Assembly: GCF_004363725.1 (NCBI RefSeq)
Contig: NZ_SNZF01000004.1
Coordinates: forward strand, 120,651 to 184,650
Origin: Aquamicrobium defluvii
GTDB lineage: Bacteria > Pseudomonadota > Alphaproteobacteria > Rhizobiales > Rhizobiaceae
Direction of reading: 5' to 3'
Length of the DNA: 64,000 bases
A program made the translations under genes and the position numbers. Positions within the stretch are counted from its first letter, which is position 1. Every line of letters begins with the position of its first letter. Below, in pieces: positions 8,396 to 16,320 of the stretch. Below the pieces are notes generated by a model. That model saw nothing but the letters and a program-made list of their open reading frames with translations. It did no database searches and was not told the origin of the DNA.

Positions 8396-8412
8396 CTTAA
8401 GTCAGGCTTAAA
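8396..8412. promoter_or_regulatory. PmrA/QseB-type operator, box 3
   Basis: CTTAAG-TCAGG-CTTAAA, 11 of 12 fixed positions. Its edge lies 46 bases before the upstream candidate start (8349) of the thioredoxin-dsbD-tlpA unit. This matches the box-to-start distances of boxes 1 and 4. Confidence 0.75.
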
Positions 8413-8433
8413 GCACGATCGTTTGCGGGCGGT

Positions 8434-9096
8434 TCAGGGTTCCGGACCCAGCCGGTAGCCCAGCCCGCGCACCGTCTCGATCAGCCCCGGTCCAAGTTTG
8501 GAGCGCAGATGGTGGATGTGGACTTCCACGGTGTTGCTCTCCACCTCTTCCTGCCACCCATAGAGCTTGTCTTCCAGTTGTGCCCTGGACAGGATCGCGC
8601 CCGGGCGGCTCATGAGCGCCTGAAGGAGGGTGAACTCGCGTCGCGACAGCCTGATCTGCCTTCCGGCACGTTCCACCAGCTGGCTGGCGGGCTGGAGCGT
8701 GATGTCGCGCCAGCGCAGCTCTGCGCTTGAACGCCCGTTGGAGCGGCGGGTCAGCGCCCGCAGGCGGGCCGCCACCTCATCCAGATCGAAGGGCTTTCCG
8801 AGATAATCGTCCGCGCCATTGTCAAGGCCGTTGATGCGGTCGGCCACCGTGTCGCGCGCTGTCAGCATCAGCACCGGTGTTTCGTCACGGGTGGAGCGCA
8901 ACGATCTGAGGATGTCGAGCCCGGACCCGTCCGGCAGCATGAGGTCGAGGACGACGGCGTCATAGGCGTTCGTTTCCAGGGCCGCCCGCGCACTTTCGCA
9001 GGTGGCGACGGCATCGGTTGTAAAGCCCGCCAGCGACAGGCCGACCTTCAGCCCGTCGCGCAAAATATCGTCGTCTTCAACGATCAGCAGCCGCAT
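8434..9096 (-). CDS. response regulator, OmpR family (QseB/PmrA type)
   Basis: This 220-residue regulator has a receiver domain with acidic pair EDDD at residues 7-10, phospho-acceptor Asp51 in VVLDLMLPDG and the conserved Lys in LGKPFD. Its winged-helix DNA-binding domain carries LYGWQEEVESNTVEVHIHHLR, the recognition region characteristic of the QseB/PmrA/TctD subgroup. ATG 9096 is chosen because the receiver starts there. A CTTAAG-N5-CTTAAG box lies 42 bases upstream, so autoregulation is likely. Such boxes also precede the kinase gene and both redox units, which makes this protein the likely master of the locus. Confidence 0.95.
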   Translation of the reverse strand: MRLLIVEDDDILRDGLKVGLSLAGFTTDAVATCESARAALETNAYDAVVLDLMLPDGSGLDILRSLRSTRDETPVLMLTARDTVADRINGLDNGADDYLGKPFDLDEVAARLRALTRRSNGRSSAELRWRDITLQPASQLVERAGRQIRLSRREFTLLQALMSRPGAILSRAQLEDKLYGWQEEVESNTVEVHIHHLRSKLGPGLIETVRGLGYRLGPEP

Positions 9097-9138
9097 CTCA
9101 TGACTTCCGGTTATATCTCTGCGCATTCGCCGCCTTGC

Positions 9139-9155
9139 CTTAAGCCAGCCTTAAG
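9139..9155. promoter_or_regulatory. PmrA/QseB-type operator, box 4
   Basis: Perfect CTTAAG-CCAGC-CTTAAG, 42 bases before the response regulator start on the minus strand and 94 bases before the amidohydrolase start on the plus strand. It could serve either gene or both. Confidence 0.8.
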
Positions 9156-9249
9156 GAATCATCGGGGCAGATGGACGCCGGTTTTGCAATGGATGGCAAA
9201 TCGACTATCGTCATCGTTCGTCAGAGTCACCGGAGAGACAGGCGTGGGC

Positions 9250-10692
9250 ATGAATTTCGGATCGAAGTACAGCCATCTGAGCCATGGTTTCGGCTGCCTG
9301 TGCCATAGTCCCATGGTCGCCGAAATAAATGCGCGGCTCAGTGGCGGCCTGTCGCGCAGGTCTGTGCTGCGCGGCATTGCCGGCGCCATCGGCGTCATGG
9401 CCGCGGGCGTGCCCGCTTTTGCCGCGGAGGGAAAGCCGGTGCTCCTGAGGAACGTCAAGATATTCGATGGCAAATCCTCTTCCTACATCGAGGGCCGCGA
9501 TGTCCTGGTCTCGGGCGACCGGATCGAGAACCTCGTCGGGCAGGATGAGACGGTGGCCGATGCCGAGGTGATCGACTGCGGGGGCAGGGTGCTGATGCCG
9601 GGCCTCATCGATGCGCACTGGCACACCATCCTTGCCGGCATCAATCAGATGATGGCGATGACGGCTGATATCCCCTATGTCCATCTTGTGGCCGCGCAGG
9701 AGGCGGAACGCACGCTGATGCGCGGTTTCACCACGGTGCGCGATGTCGGCGGTCCGTCCTTCGCGCTGAAGCGGGCGATCGATGAAGGGCGCATGCCGGG
9801 CCCGCGCATCTATCCCAGCGGCGCGATGATCTCCCAGACCTCGGGTCACGGCGATTTCCGCATGCGCACCGATCTGCCGCGCACGGCGCAGAGCAACCCC
9901 AGCACCGCCGAGGCTGCGGGCATTTCTGCTATTGCCGACGGCGTGCCGGAGGTTCTGCGGCGTGCGCGCGAACAGCTGATGCTGGGCGCCAGCCAGCTCA
10001 AGATCATGGTGGGCGGCGGCGTGACGTCGCTGTTCGATCCGCTGGATTCGCTGCAGTTCACGGAAGCCGAGATCAGGGCTGCGGTCGATGCCGCCAGCGA
10101 CTGGGGCACCTATGTGTGCGCCCACGTCTACACTTCGGCCGGCATCCGGCGTGCCCTGGACTGCGGCGTGAAGAGCATCGAACACGGTCAGCTGGCGGAT
10201 GAGGAGACGGTGCGCCGCATCGCCGATGCGGGCGCCTGGTGGAGCCTGCAGCCATTCCTTGCCGACGAGGACGCCAATCCCGGCGGCACGCCCGAACAAC
10301 AGGCGCAACGCCGGGAGATCGCGGAAGGCACGGTCCGCGCTTTCGAGCTCGGAAAAAAGCACGGCGTCAACATGGCGTGGGGCACGGATATTCTCTTCAA
10401 CCCCAGGGGCACGGCGGCGCAGGGCCGTCATCTGGCCAAGATCGCGCGCTGGTTCGACAATCATGAAGTGTTGTCGCTGGCCACCAGCCGCAATGCCGAA
10501 CTGCTGGCACTGTCGGGGCCGCGCAATCCCTACCGCGGCGCTCTGGGCGTCATAGAAGGCGGCGCCATGGCCGACCTGCTTGTCGTAGACGGCGATCCGT
10601 TGCAGGATATCTTGGTTATTGCCGACCCGGAAAACAGCCTGAAGCTCATCATGAAGGATGGGCGCATCCACAAGAACACGCTCGGAGCCTGA
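9250..10692 (+). CDS. exported metal-dependent amidohydrolase
   Basis: A 480-residue protein with a clear Tat signal (LSRRSVLRGIAG, around residues 33-44) followed by AAGVPAFAAEG. The amidohydrolase fold has DAHWHT as the first metal motif, a carbamylation-type Lys in LKIMVGGGV, His in CAHVY and SIEHGQ, and Asp in WGTDI, as in Xaa-Pro dipeptidase or imidazolonepropionase-like enzymes. Substrate is unknown; related proteins hydrolyse cyclic amides or dipeptides. ATG 9250 follows GGAGAGA. The segment before the Tat motif contains the odd stretch GFGCLCHSP. It is divergent from the response regulator and may share operator box 4. An outer-membrane protein gene follows after 8 bases, suggesting cotranscription. 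Confidence 0.88.
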   Translation: MNFGSKYSHLSHGFGCLCHSPMVAEINARLSGGLSRRSVLRGIAGAIGVMAAGVPAFAAEGKPVLLRNVKIFDGKSSSYIEGRDVLVSGDRIENLVGQDETVADAEVIDCGGRVLMPGLIDAHWHTILAGINQMMAMTADIPYVHLVAAQEAERTLMRGFTTVRDVGGPSFALKRAIDEGRMPGPRIYPSGAMISQTSGHGDFRMRTDLPRTAQSNPSTAEAAGISAIADGVPEVLRRAREQLMLGASQLKIMVGGGVTSLFDPLDSLQFTEAEIRAAVDAASDWGTYVCAHVYTSAGIRRALDCGVKSIEHGQLADEETVRRIADAGAWWSLQPFLADEDANPGGTPEQQAQRREIAEGTVRAFELGKKHGVNMAWGTDILFNPRGTAAQGRHLAKIARWFDNHEVLSLATSRNAELLALSGPRNPYRGALGVIEGGAMADLLVVDGDPLQDILVIADPENSLKLIMKDGRIHKNTLGA

Positions 10693-10700
10693 TCACAGAA

Positions 10701-11516
10701 ATGACAGCAAAAGCTATTGCCGGCCTCGCCGCACTTTTTGCCATGGCAGCTCCGTCCGCAATGGCGGCAGATGTGCTGCCGGTGAAAGCCCCGGCGGTGG
10801 TGGACACAGCGCGGCCGCTATGGGCTTTTCAGGTTACGCCCTATATGTGGGCGGCGGGCCTGAAGGGGGACATCTCGCCCTACCGGGTGGGTCCGACCAT
10901 TCCGGTGGAAAAGAGCTTCGGCGACATCTTCGACGATCTCAATTTCGGTGGCTTCATCAATCTGTGGGGCCGCTATGATCGTTTCGTGTTCTCCGGCGAC
11001 CTCATGTACACCAACACGACGGATGCACACAGCTTCGGAAATATCCCGCCATTTCCCGGCAATCCCGGGATCACCAGCGCGGATGTCAGCATCGACACCG
11101 CGCAGTTCACTTCCACGCTAGCGGCGGGCTACCGCGTTGTCGATGTGCCGGGCACCACGCTCGATCTGCTGGGAGGCGTACGCGTCTGGCACATATCGAA
11201 CAGGGTAACGGGAACCGCGGCCGGGATCACCGTTTCCCACAAGGAGAGCTTCAGCTGGGTCGATCCGGTGATCGGCGCGCGTCTGTTCCATGGCCTGACC
11301 GACCGGATGTCCATCCAGATGCAGGCCGACATGGGCGGTTTCGATGTCGGATCGAAGTTCACCTATCAGGCTTTGGCTACCTTGAACTATATACTGACCG
11401 ATCATCTTTCGACGTCGGTCGGCTACAAGGTGCTGAGCGTCGACTACCGCGATGACGGGCATGTGTTCGACACCACGCTGCATGGCCCGGTGCTCGGCCT
11501 GACCTATCGGTTCTGA
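10701..11516 (+). CDS. outer-membrane beta-barrel protein
   Basis: A 271-residue protein with a signal peptide (LAALFAMAAPSAMAA) and alternating hydrophobic strands typical of an outer-membrane barrel. It ends in LTYRF, the terminal aromatic residue recognised by the BAM machinery. WAFQVTPYMWAAGLKGDI and repeated GYR/GGVRVW stretches resemble generic rhizobial porin-like or OmpW-like hypothetical proteins. No precise family can be named. It lies 8 bases downstream of the amidohydrolase and ahead of a strong terminator. Confidence 0.75.
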   Translation: MTAKAIAGLAALFAMAAPSAMAADVLPVKAPAVVDTARPLWAFQVTPYMWAAGLKGDISPYRVGPTIPVEKSFGDIFDDLNFGGFINLWGRYDRFVFSGDLMYTNTTDAHSFGNIPPFPGNPGITSADVSIDTAQFTSTLAAGYRVVDVPGTTLDLLGGVRVWHISNRVTGTAAGITVSHKESFSWVDPVIGARLFHGLTDRMSIQMQADMGGFDVGSKFTYQALATLNYILTDHLSTSVGYKVLSVDYRDDGHVFDTTLHGPVLGLTYRF

Positions 11517-11542
11517 GTTCGTAACGCCGGATATGTAAAATG

Positions 11543-11572
11543 CGAAGGCCGGCGCGGGGCGCCGGCCTTCGT
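11543..11572. terminator. bidirectional terminator
   Basis: A 12-base GC-rich inverted repeat (GAAGGCCGGCGC / GCGCCGGCCTTC) lies between the convergent outer-membrane protein and PCu(A)C genes. It is followed by GTGTTTGTGG on the plus strand. It could terminate both. Confidence 0.75.
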
Positions 11573-11580
11573 GTTTGTGG

Positions 11581-12135
11581 TCAGTGACCGCTTTGGTCGT
11601 CTTTGTTGCCATGTTCGCCATGGCCGCCGTGATCGGGCTCTCCGCCCATTGCATCGACCGCGAACTCGACGTCGATCTTTCCGGCCTTCTCGAAAGTCAG
11701 CGTGCCGGGGAAGCGCTCGCCCTTCTTCGGTTGCGCTTTCAGGCCCATGAACATGAGATGATAGGAACCGGGCTTCAGTTCCACCTTGCCGCCGGGAGCG
11801 ATTTCCAGTCCCTCCGGCAACTGGCGCATGGTCATGACGCCATCATTGACGGCCATTTCATGAATTTCGCCCTTCTCCGATATATCGGAGGAAACGGCGA
11901 TCAGGCGGTCGGCTTCCCCGCCATGGTTGGTGACGGTGAGGTAGCCGCCGGCTACCTTGGCGCCGGCCGGGGTTTCGCGCGACCACGGATGCCCGATTTC
12001 AAGCTCGCCAAGCTTGTATTCATGCGCCGAAGCCGGCGCAGCGAACAAGCCGAGCGGAAGCATGAGGCCAAGGGTAAGGGCGGCCAGGCCGCGACGGGTG
12101 AGGGTGGTGCGTGCGGGGACGTGCGAACGGGACAT
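11581..12135 (-). CDS. periplasmic copper chaperone PCu(A)C
   Basis: A 184-residue exported protein of the PCu(A)C/DUF461 family, which carries Cu(I) to cytochrome oxidase assembly in the periplasm. The signal peptide ends at PASAHEYK. The copper motif H-M...M...H-M is present: [18 protein letters not shown], then [11 protein letters not shown]. The C-terminus is His-rich ([16 protein letters not shown]), a likely extra metal-binding tail. ATG 12135 starts a Tat-like [11 protein letters not shown] leader. A DUF2946 gene lies upstream on the same strand, separated by a repeat and a hairpin. Confidence 0.93.
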   Translation of the reverse strand: MSRSHVPARTTLTRRGLAALTLGLMLPLGLFAAPASAHEYKLGELEIGHPWSRETPAGAKVAGGYLTVTNHGGEADRLIAVSSDISEKGEIHEMAVNDGVMTMRQLPEGLEIAPGGKVELKPGSYHLMFMGLKAQPKKGERFPGTLTFEKAGKIDVEFAVDAMGGEPDHGGHGEHGNKDDQSGH

Positions 12136-12211
12136 TGGGTCTTCTCCGAAACTGATGCGCAACTGATGGCGCTGAAAATTGCATGATTGGCGGCGACCTC
12201 GCGGTCGTCGG

Positions 12212-12283
12212 TTAGAGCAGTTCCAGCAAAAGTGCGAAGCGGTTTTGCGTCCGGAACTGCGTAGAAACAAAGAGATAGAGCAT
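12212..12283. repeat. dispersed rhizobial intergenic repeat, family B
   Basis: About 72 bases read TTAGAGCAGTTCCAGCAAAA, then GAAGCGGTTTTGCGTCCGGA, then TAGAAACAAAGAGATAGAGC. This is a familiar Rhizobiales dispersed intergenic element. It sits between the PCu(A)C and DUF2946 genes. A start-like fragment occurs at 36660-36678 and a related TAGAGCATTTTGC edge at 52662. Confidence 0.75.
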
Positions 12284-12314
12284 TGTTGGTGATCCCTTTT
12301 TCACCAACAATGCT
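12279..12314. repeat. perfect 14-base inverted repeat next to the family B element
   Basis: AGCATTGTTGGTGA (12279-12292) and TCACCAACAATGCT (12301-12314) form a perfect 14-base stem with an 8-base loop. The left arm overlaps the end of the repeat at 12212-12283. The hairpin lies 6 bases beyond the DUF2946 stop and could stabilise or end that transcript, but no T run follows on the minus strand. Confidence 0.8.
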
Positions 12315-12319
12315 CCAGA

Positions 12320-12757
12320 TCACGCCGTTTTCGGAGGTGCGCGGGGGTTGGCCGGAGAGCGCTGGCGCGCAAAGGACAGGTGATCCTGCGAGCCCGTCCG
12401 GAAACTGAGGGTTGCGAAACCGAAGCCGGTTTCGAGGGCCACGGGTGCCGGCGGATTGGCCAGAAGCGGGGCGGCCAGATTGCAGCCGAGCACGCAACAG
12501 TCCGGAAAATGGGCAGGCTGTGCACCGTCGGGAAGCTCGCCAATGCCCTCATGGGTGCAGATGACGTTGCCGAAGGCGTCGAGTTGCAGGCGCTCTGGCC
12601 CCGCTGCCATGGCGAAGGCGCCGAGCAGCGATTGCAAGACAAGGAACCAGGCTGCGGCGAAAGCCACTGCCATGTTCCAATTTTTGCGTCCTGCCCGCAC
12701 CTGAGCCTGTCTCCGGCTGATCGGTGCCAGACCTAGCACATCGTGTTGCGCCGGCAA
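12320..12757 (-). CDS. DUF2946-like membrane-anchored cysteine-rich protein
   Basis: A protein of up to 145 residues with one hydrophobic segment (AVAFAAAWFLVLQSLLGAF) and a periplasmic part holding VICTHEG and the cluster DCCVLGC. This is the pattern of DUF2946 proteins, often found beside copper-handling genes. Metal binding by the cysteines is inferred. The start is uncertain: ATG 12757 gives a long basic N-terminus, while GTG near 12700 or ATG 12673 would begin close to the membrane segment. It lies upstream of the PCu(A)C gene on the same strand. Confidence 0.6.
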   Translation of the reverse strand: MPAQHDVLGLAPISRRQAQVRAGRKNWNMAVAFAAAWFLVLQSLLGAFAMAAGPERLQLDAFGNVICTHEGIGELPDGAQPAHFPDCCVLGCNLAAPLLANPPAPVALETGFGFATLSFRTGSQDHLSFARQRSPANPRAPPKTA

Positions 12758-12776
12758 GCGGCCACTTTGTCGCCGC

Positions 12777-13964
12777 TCAGAGTTTCGTCCAGGCGCCGTT
12801 CTTCTTCGAGGATCTCACGCAGGCTTCGATGAAGGCCATGCCCTCCACCCCGTCATGAACCGTGGGGAAGACAATGTCCTTCGGTGGCTTGTGGCCGTCG
12901 CGGGCAGCGCGGATTGCGGCTGCGGCCTCGCGATAGATATTGGCGAAGCCTTCGAGGTAACCTTCCGGATGGCCGGCAGGCACGCGCGTCAGCCGGCTGG
13001 CGCTGGCGAGCGCGCCCGCTCCGCCGCGCGTCAGCAGCCGCTTCGGCTCGCCGAAGGGCGTGTACCACAGATAGTTCGGGTCGGCCTGCACCCATTCCAG
13101 CCCGCCCTTCGAGCCATAGACCCGGAGCTTCAGCCCGTTCTCGTGGCCGGGTGCGACCTGGCTCGCCCACAGCATGCCTTTGGCGGGCGGGGCGTTGGCC
13201 TTTGCCCTGAAGCGCAGCAGCACGTTGAGATTGTCGTCCAGCAGCCGGCCGGGCACGAAGGAGTCGAGGTCGGCGGCGAGGCTGTCCAGTTCCAGCCCGG
13301 TGACGAAGCGGGCGAGATTGTAGGCATGGGTGCCGATGTCGCCCGTCGCGCCGCCCGCTCCCGCCTGCTTCGGGTCCGAGCGCCACGACGCCTGCTTGTT
13401 GCCTGCGGCCGAAACGTCCTCGGTCAGCCAGTCCTGCGGATATTCGACCTGCACCAGCCGGATGTCGCCAAGCAGACCCCTTTCCACCATCTCGCGTGCC
13501 TGCCGCACCATCGGATAGGCGGTGTAGTTGTGGGTGAGCACGAACAGCTTGCCGGTTTTTTCGACGAGTGCGGCAAGCTTCCTCGCCTCGGCAAGCGTGG
13601 TGGCCAGCGGCTTGTCGCAGATCACGTGGATGCCGGCTTCGAGGAACGCCTTTGCCGCCGGGAAATGGTGGTTGTTGGGCGTGACGATGGACACCGCCTC
13701 GATGCCGTCCGGGCGCTTCGCCTCGGCCTTCGCCATCTCGGCATAGGAGGCATAGCTGCGCGCGGGATCGAGCCCCAGTTCCTCGGCGGAAGCTTTTGCG
13801 CGCTCGGGGTTGGAGGACAGCGCGCCGGCCACCAGCACGAACTCGCCATCCATGCGTGCAGCGATGCGGTGCACGCCGCCGATGAATGCGCCCTGGCCGC
13901 CACCCACCATCCCGTAGCGAATTGGGCCGTAGCGTATCGGACCCTGAAGTTTGTCGTTCGCCAT
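12777..13964 (-). CDS. Gfo/Idh/MocA family oxidoreductase
   Basis: A 395-residue NAD(P)-dependent dehydrogenase of sugar or cyclitol type. The N-terminal Rossmann motif GMVGGGQGAFIGGVH and the conserved CDKPLATT (EKP-type motif) are clear; the C-terminal alpha/beta domain follows. Substrate cannot be fixed. ATG 13964 has a strong GGAGG that overlaps the stop codon of the upstream sugar isomerase gene, so translation is coupled. An oddity is the immediate duplication of five residues (PIRYG twice) at residues 9-18, from an imperfect 15-base direct repeat just before the nucleotide-binding loop. Confidence 0.9.
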   Translation of the reverse strand: MANDKLQGPIRYGPIRYGMVGGGQGAFIGGVHRIAARMDGEFVLVAGALSSNPERAKASAEELGLDPARSYASYAEMAKAEAKRPDGIEAVSIVTPNNHHFPAAKAFLEAGIHVICDKPLATTLAEARKLAALVEKTGKLFVLTHNYTAYPMVRQAREMVERGLLGDIRLVQVEYPQDWLTEDVSAAGNKQASWRSDPKQAGAGGATGDIGTHAYNLARFVTGLELDSLAADLDSFVPGRLLDDNLNVLLRFRAKANAPPAKGMLWASQVAPGHENGLKLRVYGSKGGLEWVQADPNYLWYTPFGEPKRLLTRGGAGALASASRLTRVPAGHPEGYLEGFANIYREAAAAIRAARDGHKPPKDIVFPTVHDGVEGMAFIEACVRSSKKNGAWTKL

Positions 13965-13977
13965 GAAGTCCTCCTTC

Positions 13978-15033
13978 TCAGATGCCCATCATGGTGCGCA
14001 GCAGCTTGCGGTCGGTGGTGCTGGCGGCGAAATCGTCGAAGGCTTTTTCCGTCACCCGGATGATGTGGTCGCGGATGAACGGTGCCCCCTCGGCCGCGCC
14101 GTCTTCCGGGTGCTTGAGGCAGCATTCCCATTCCAGCACCGCCCAGCGGTCGTAGCCATATTGCGCGAGCTTCGAGAAAATGCCCGTGAAATCGACCTGT
14201 CCGTCGCCCGGCGAACGAAAGCGGCCGGCGCGTTCCAGCCAGCCCTGATAGCCCGAATAGACGCCCTGCCGTCCGGTCGGATTGAACTCGGCATCCTTGA
14301 CGTGAAAAGCCCGGATGCGCTCGTGGTAGATGTCGATGAAGGCCAGATAGTCGAGCTGCTGCAACAGGAAATGCGAGGGGTCGTAGTTGATGGCGCAGCG
14401 CCTGTGCCCGCCCACGGCGTCGAGGAACATCTCGAAGGTGACGCCGTCGAACACGTCCTCGCCCGGATGGATTTCGAAGCCGATGTCGACGCCCTGTTCC
14501 TCGTAGGCATCGAGAATGGGTTTCCAGCGCCGGCCGAGTTCGGCGAAGGCTTCCTCGACCAGTCCTGCGGGGCGCTGCGGCCACGGATAGAGATAAGGAA
14601 AGGCGAGCGCGCCGGTGAAGCTCACCGACACGTCGAGGCCGAGATTGCGCGACGCCCTTGCCGCAAGATGCATCTGCTCGACGGCCCATTCCTGCCGCGC
14701 CTTGGGATTGCCGCGCACCTGCTCCGGCGCGAAGGAATCGAATTGCGCGTCATAGGCGGGATGCACGGCCACGAGCTGGCCCTGGATATGGGTCGAAAGC
14801 TCGGTGACCGCGACGCCGGCCTCGGCGCAGATGCCTGCAAGCTCGTCGCAATAGTCCTTCGAGGTGGCGGCGCGGCGAAGATCGAACAGGCGCGCATCGC
14901 CGCTCGGAATCTGGATGCCCTCGTAGCCGAGTCCCGCCGCCCATTTCGCGATGGCGGGGAGCGAATTGAACGGGGCCTCTTCGGCGGCGAACTGCGCCAG
15001 GAAGATCGCGGGACCCTTCATCGTTGTCGGCAT
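13978..15033 (-). CDS. sugar phosphate isomerase/epimerase (AP endonuclease family 2 TIM barrel)
   Basis: A 351-residue xylose isomerase-like TIM barrel. Metal-ligand segments typical of the family are visible: GFEIHPGEDVFDG, NYDPSHFLLQQ, FHVKDAEFN and the late WECCLKHPEDG. Such proteins isomerise or epimerise keto-sugars, often together with Gfo/Idh/MocA dehydrogenases, as here. ATG 15033 is chosen because AAGGAG ends 7 bases before it. It is the first gene of a two-gene minus-strand unit and is divergent from the aldo/keto reductase at 15161. Confidence 0.9.
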   Translation of the reverse strand: MPTTMKGPAIFLAQFAAEEAPFNSLPAIAKWAAGLGYEGIQIPSGDARLFDLRRAATSKDYCDELAGICAEAGVAVTELSTHIQGQLVAVHPAYDAQFDSFAPEQVRGNPKARQEWAVEQMHLAARASRNLGLDVSVSFTGALAFPYLYPWPQRPAGLVEEAFAELGRRWKPILDAYEEQGVDIGFEIHPGEDVFDGVTFEMFLDAVGGHRRCAINYDPSHFLLQQLDYLAFIDIYHERIRAFHVKDAEFNPTGRQGVYSGYQGWLERAGRFRSPGDGQVDFTGIFSKLAQYGYDRWAVLEWECCLKHPEDGAAEGAPFIRDHIIRVTEKAFDDFAASTTDRKLLRTMMGI

Positions 15034-15160
15034 CGGCATCTCCTTCAATTCCGCAACATCGGGGGAAATCCTGTGTTCCAGACCGGCACGGATTTTTCAA
15101 TCGGTTCATACAGCGAAACCCGATCATTCCCCAGAGGTCCGCGATGCGCTAAGAAAGGGC

Positions 15161-16207
15161 ATGGCTTACCTTCCCGCTTCCGACCGCTACAACAGGATGA
15201 TCTACAACCGCTGCGGGCGCTCCGGCCTGAAGCTGCCGGCGATTTCGCTCGGGCTGTGGCAGAATTTCGGCGATACGACACCCCATGCCACGCGGCAGGC
15301 GCTGGTGCGCAGGGCGTTCGATCTCGGCATCACCCATTTCGACCTCGCCAACAATTACGGCCCTCCCAAAGGGGCTGCGGAAGCCGCGTTCGGCGAAATT
15401 TTGCGCACCGATCTTTCCGGCTATCGCGACGAGCTCATCATTTCGACCAAGGCCGGTTACGATATGTGGCCCGGTCCTTATGGGGAATGGGGCAGCCGCA
15501 AATATCTGCTCGCAAGCCTCGACCAGAGCCTGAAGCGCATGGGGATCGACTATGTCGACATCTTCTATTCGCACCGCTTCGATCCCGACACGCCGCTTGA
15601 GGAGACCTGTGGCGCGCTCGACCATGCGGTGCGCTCGGGCAAGGCGCTTTATGCCGGCATCTCGTCCTACAATTCGCAGCGCACCCGCGAGGCGGCCGAC
15701 ATTCTCAAGCAGATGGGCACGCCCTGCCTGATCCACCAGCCAAGCTATTCCATGCTCAACCGCTGGGTGGAGGATGACGGGCTGCTCGATACGCTGGATG
15801 GGCTGGGCATCGGCTCCATCGTGTTCTCGCCGCTGGCACAGGGCATGCTCACCACCAAATATCTCGCCGGCATTCCGCAGGACAGCCGGGTGAAGAAGGG
15901 CGGACCGCTGCGCGAATCCTTCATAAACGAGGAAACGCTGGCCAATATCCGCGCGCTCAACGCCATTGCCGAACGGCGCGGGCAGACGCTGGCGCAAATG
16001 GCGCTGGCATGGGTGCTGCGGGGAGGGCGCGTCACCTCTGCGCTGATCGGGGCAAGCCGCGTCGAGCAGATCGAGGATTGCGTTGGCGCGCTTGCGAAGC
16101 CCGATTTTTCGGATGCGGAGCTTGCCGGGATCGACACTTATGCGCGCGACGCCGACATCAATCTGTGGGCGGCATCGGCCGAGCGCGAGGGGCCGCCGCG
16201 CAAGTAG
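15161..16207 (+). CDS. aldo/keto reductase (YghZ/L-glyceraldehyde 3-phosphate reductase type)
   Basis: A 348-residue NADPH-dependent reductase of the AKR14-like group. Catalytic residues are recognisable: Asp and Tyr in THFDLANNYGPP, Lys in ISTKAGYDMWPGPYG, and His in DIFYSHRFDP. The C-terminal cofactor region is ALIGASRVEQIED. Members reduce L-glyceraldehyde 3-phosphate and other small aldehydes. ATG 15161 follows AAGAAAGGG. The gene is divergent from the isomerase/dehydrogenase pair and may act in the same sugar pathway. Confidence 0.92.
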   Translation: MAYLPASDRYNRMIYNRCGRSGLKLPAISLGLWQNFGDTTPHATRQALVRRAFDLGITHFDLANNYGPPKGAAEAAFGEILRTDLSGYRDELIISTKAGYDMWPGPYGEWGSRKYLLASLDQSLKRMGIDYVDIFYSHRFDPDTPLEETCGALDHAVRSGKALYAGISSYNSQRTREAADILKQMGTPCLIHQPSYSMLNRWVEDDGLLDTLDGLGIGSIVFSPLAQGMLTTKYLAGIPQDSRVKKGGPLRESFINEETLANIRALNAIAERRGQTLAQMALAWVLRGGRVTSALIGASRVEQIEDCVGALAKPDFSDAELAGIDTYARDADINLWAASAEREGPPRK

Positions 16208-16320
16208 GGCGCGCGCTTGCTTCCCCTTTGGGCAGGCGGTAGCCATTGAGCCACATAATTACTACATAAGGGCAGGCGCGTTGCGGAACTTTCCCTGTGC
16301 GCTCCGGACAAGGCAGGACT

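Noticed and set aside
12777..16207. Assignment of the isomerase/dehydrogenase/reductase group to a named sugar pathway such as inositol or rhamnose
   Set aside because: The enzymes are generic family members and no transporter, kinase or regulator is present to fix the substrate.
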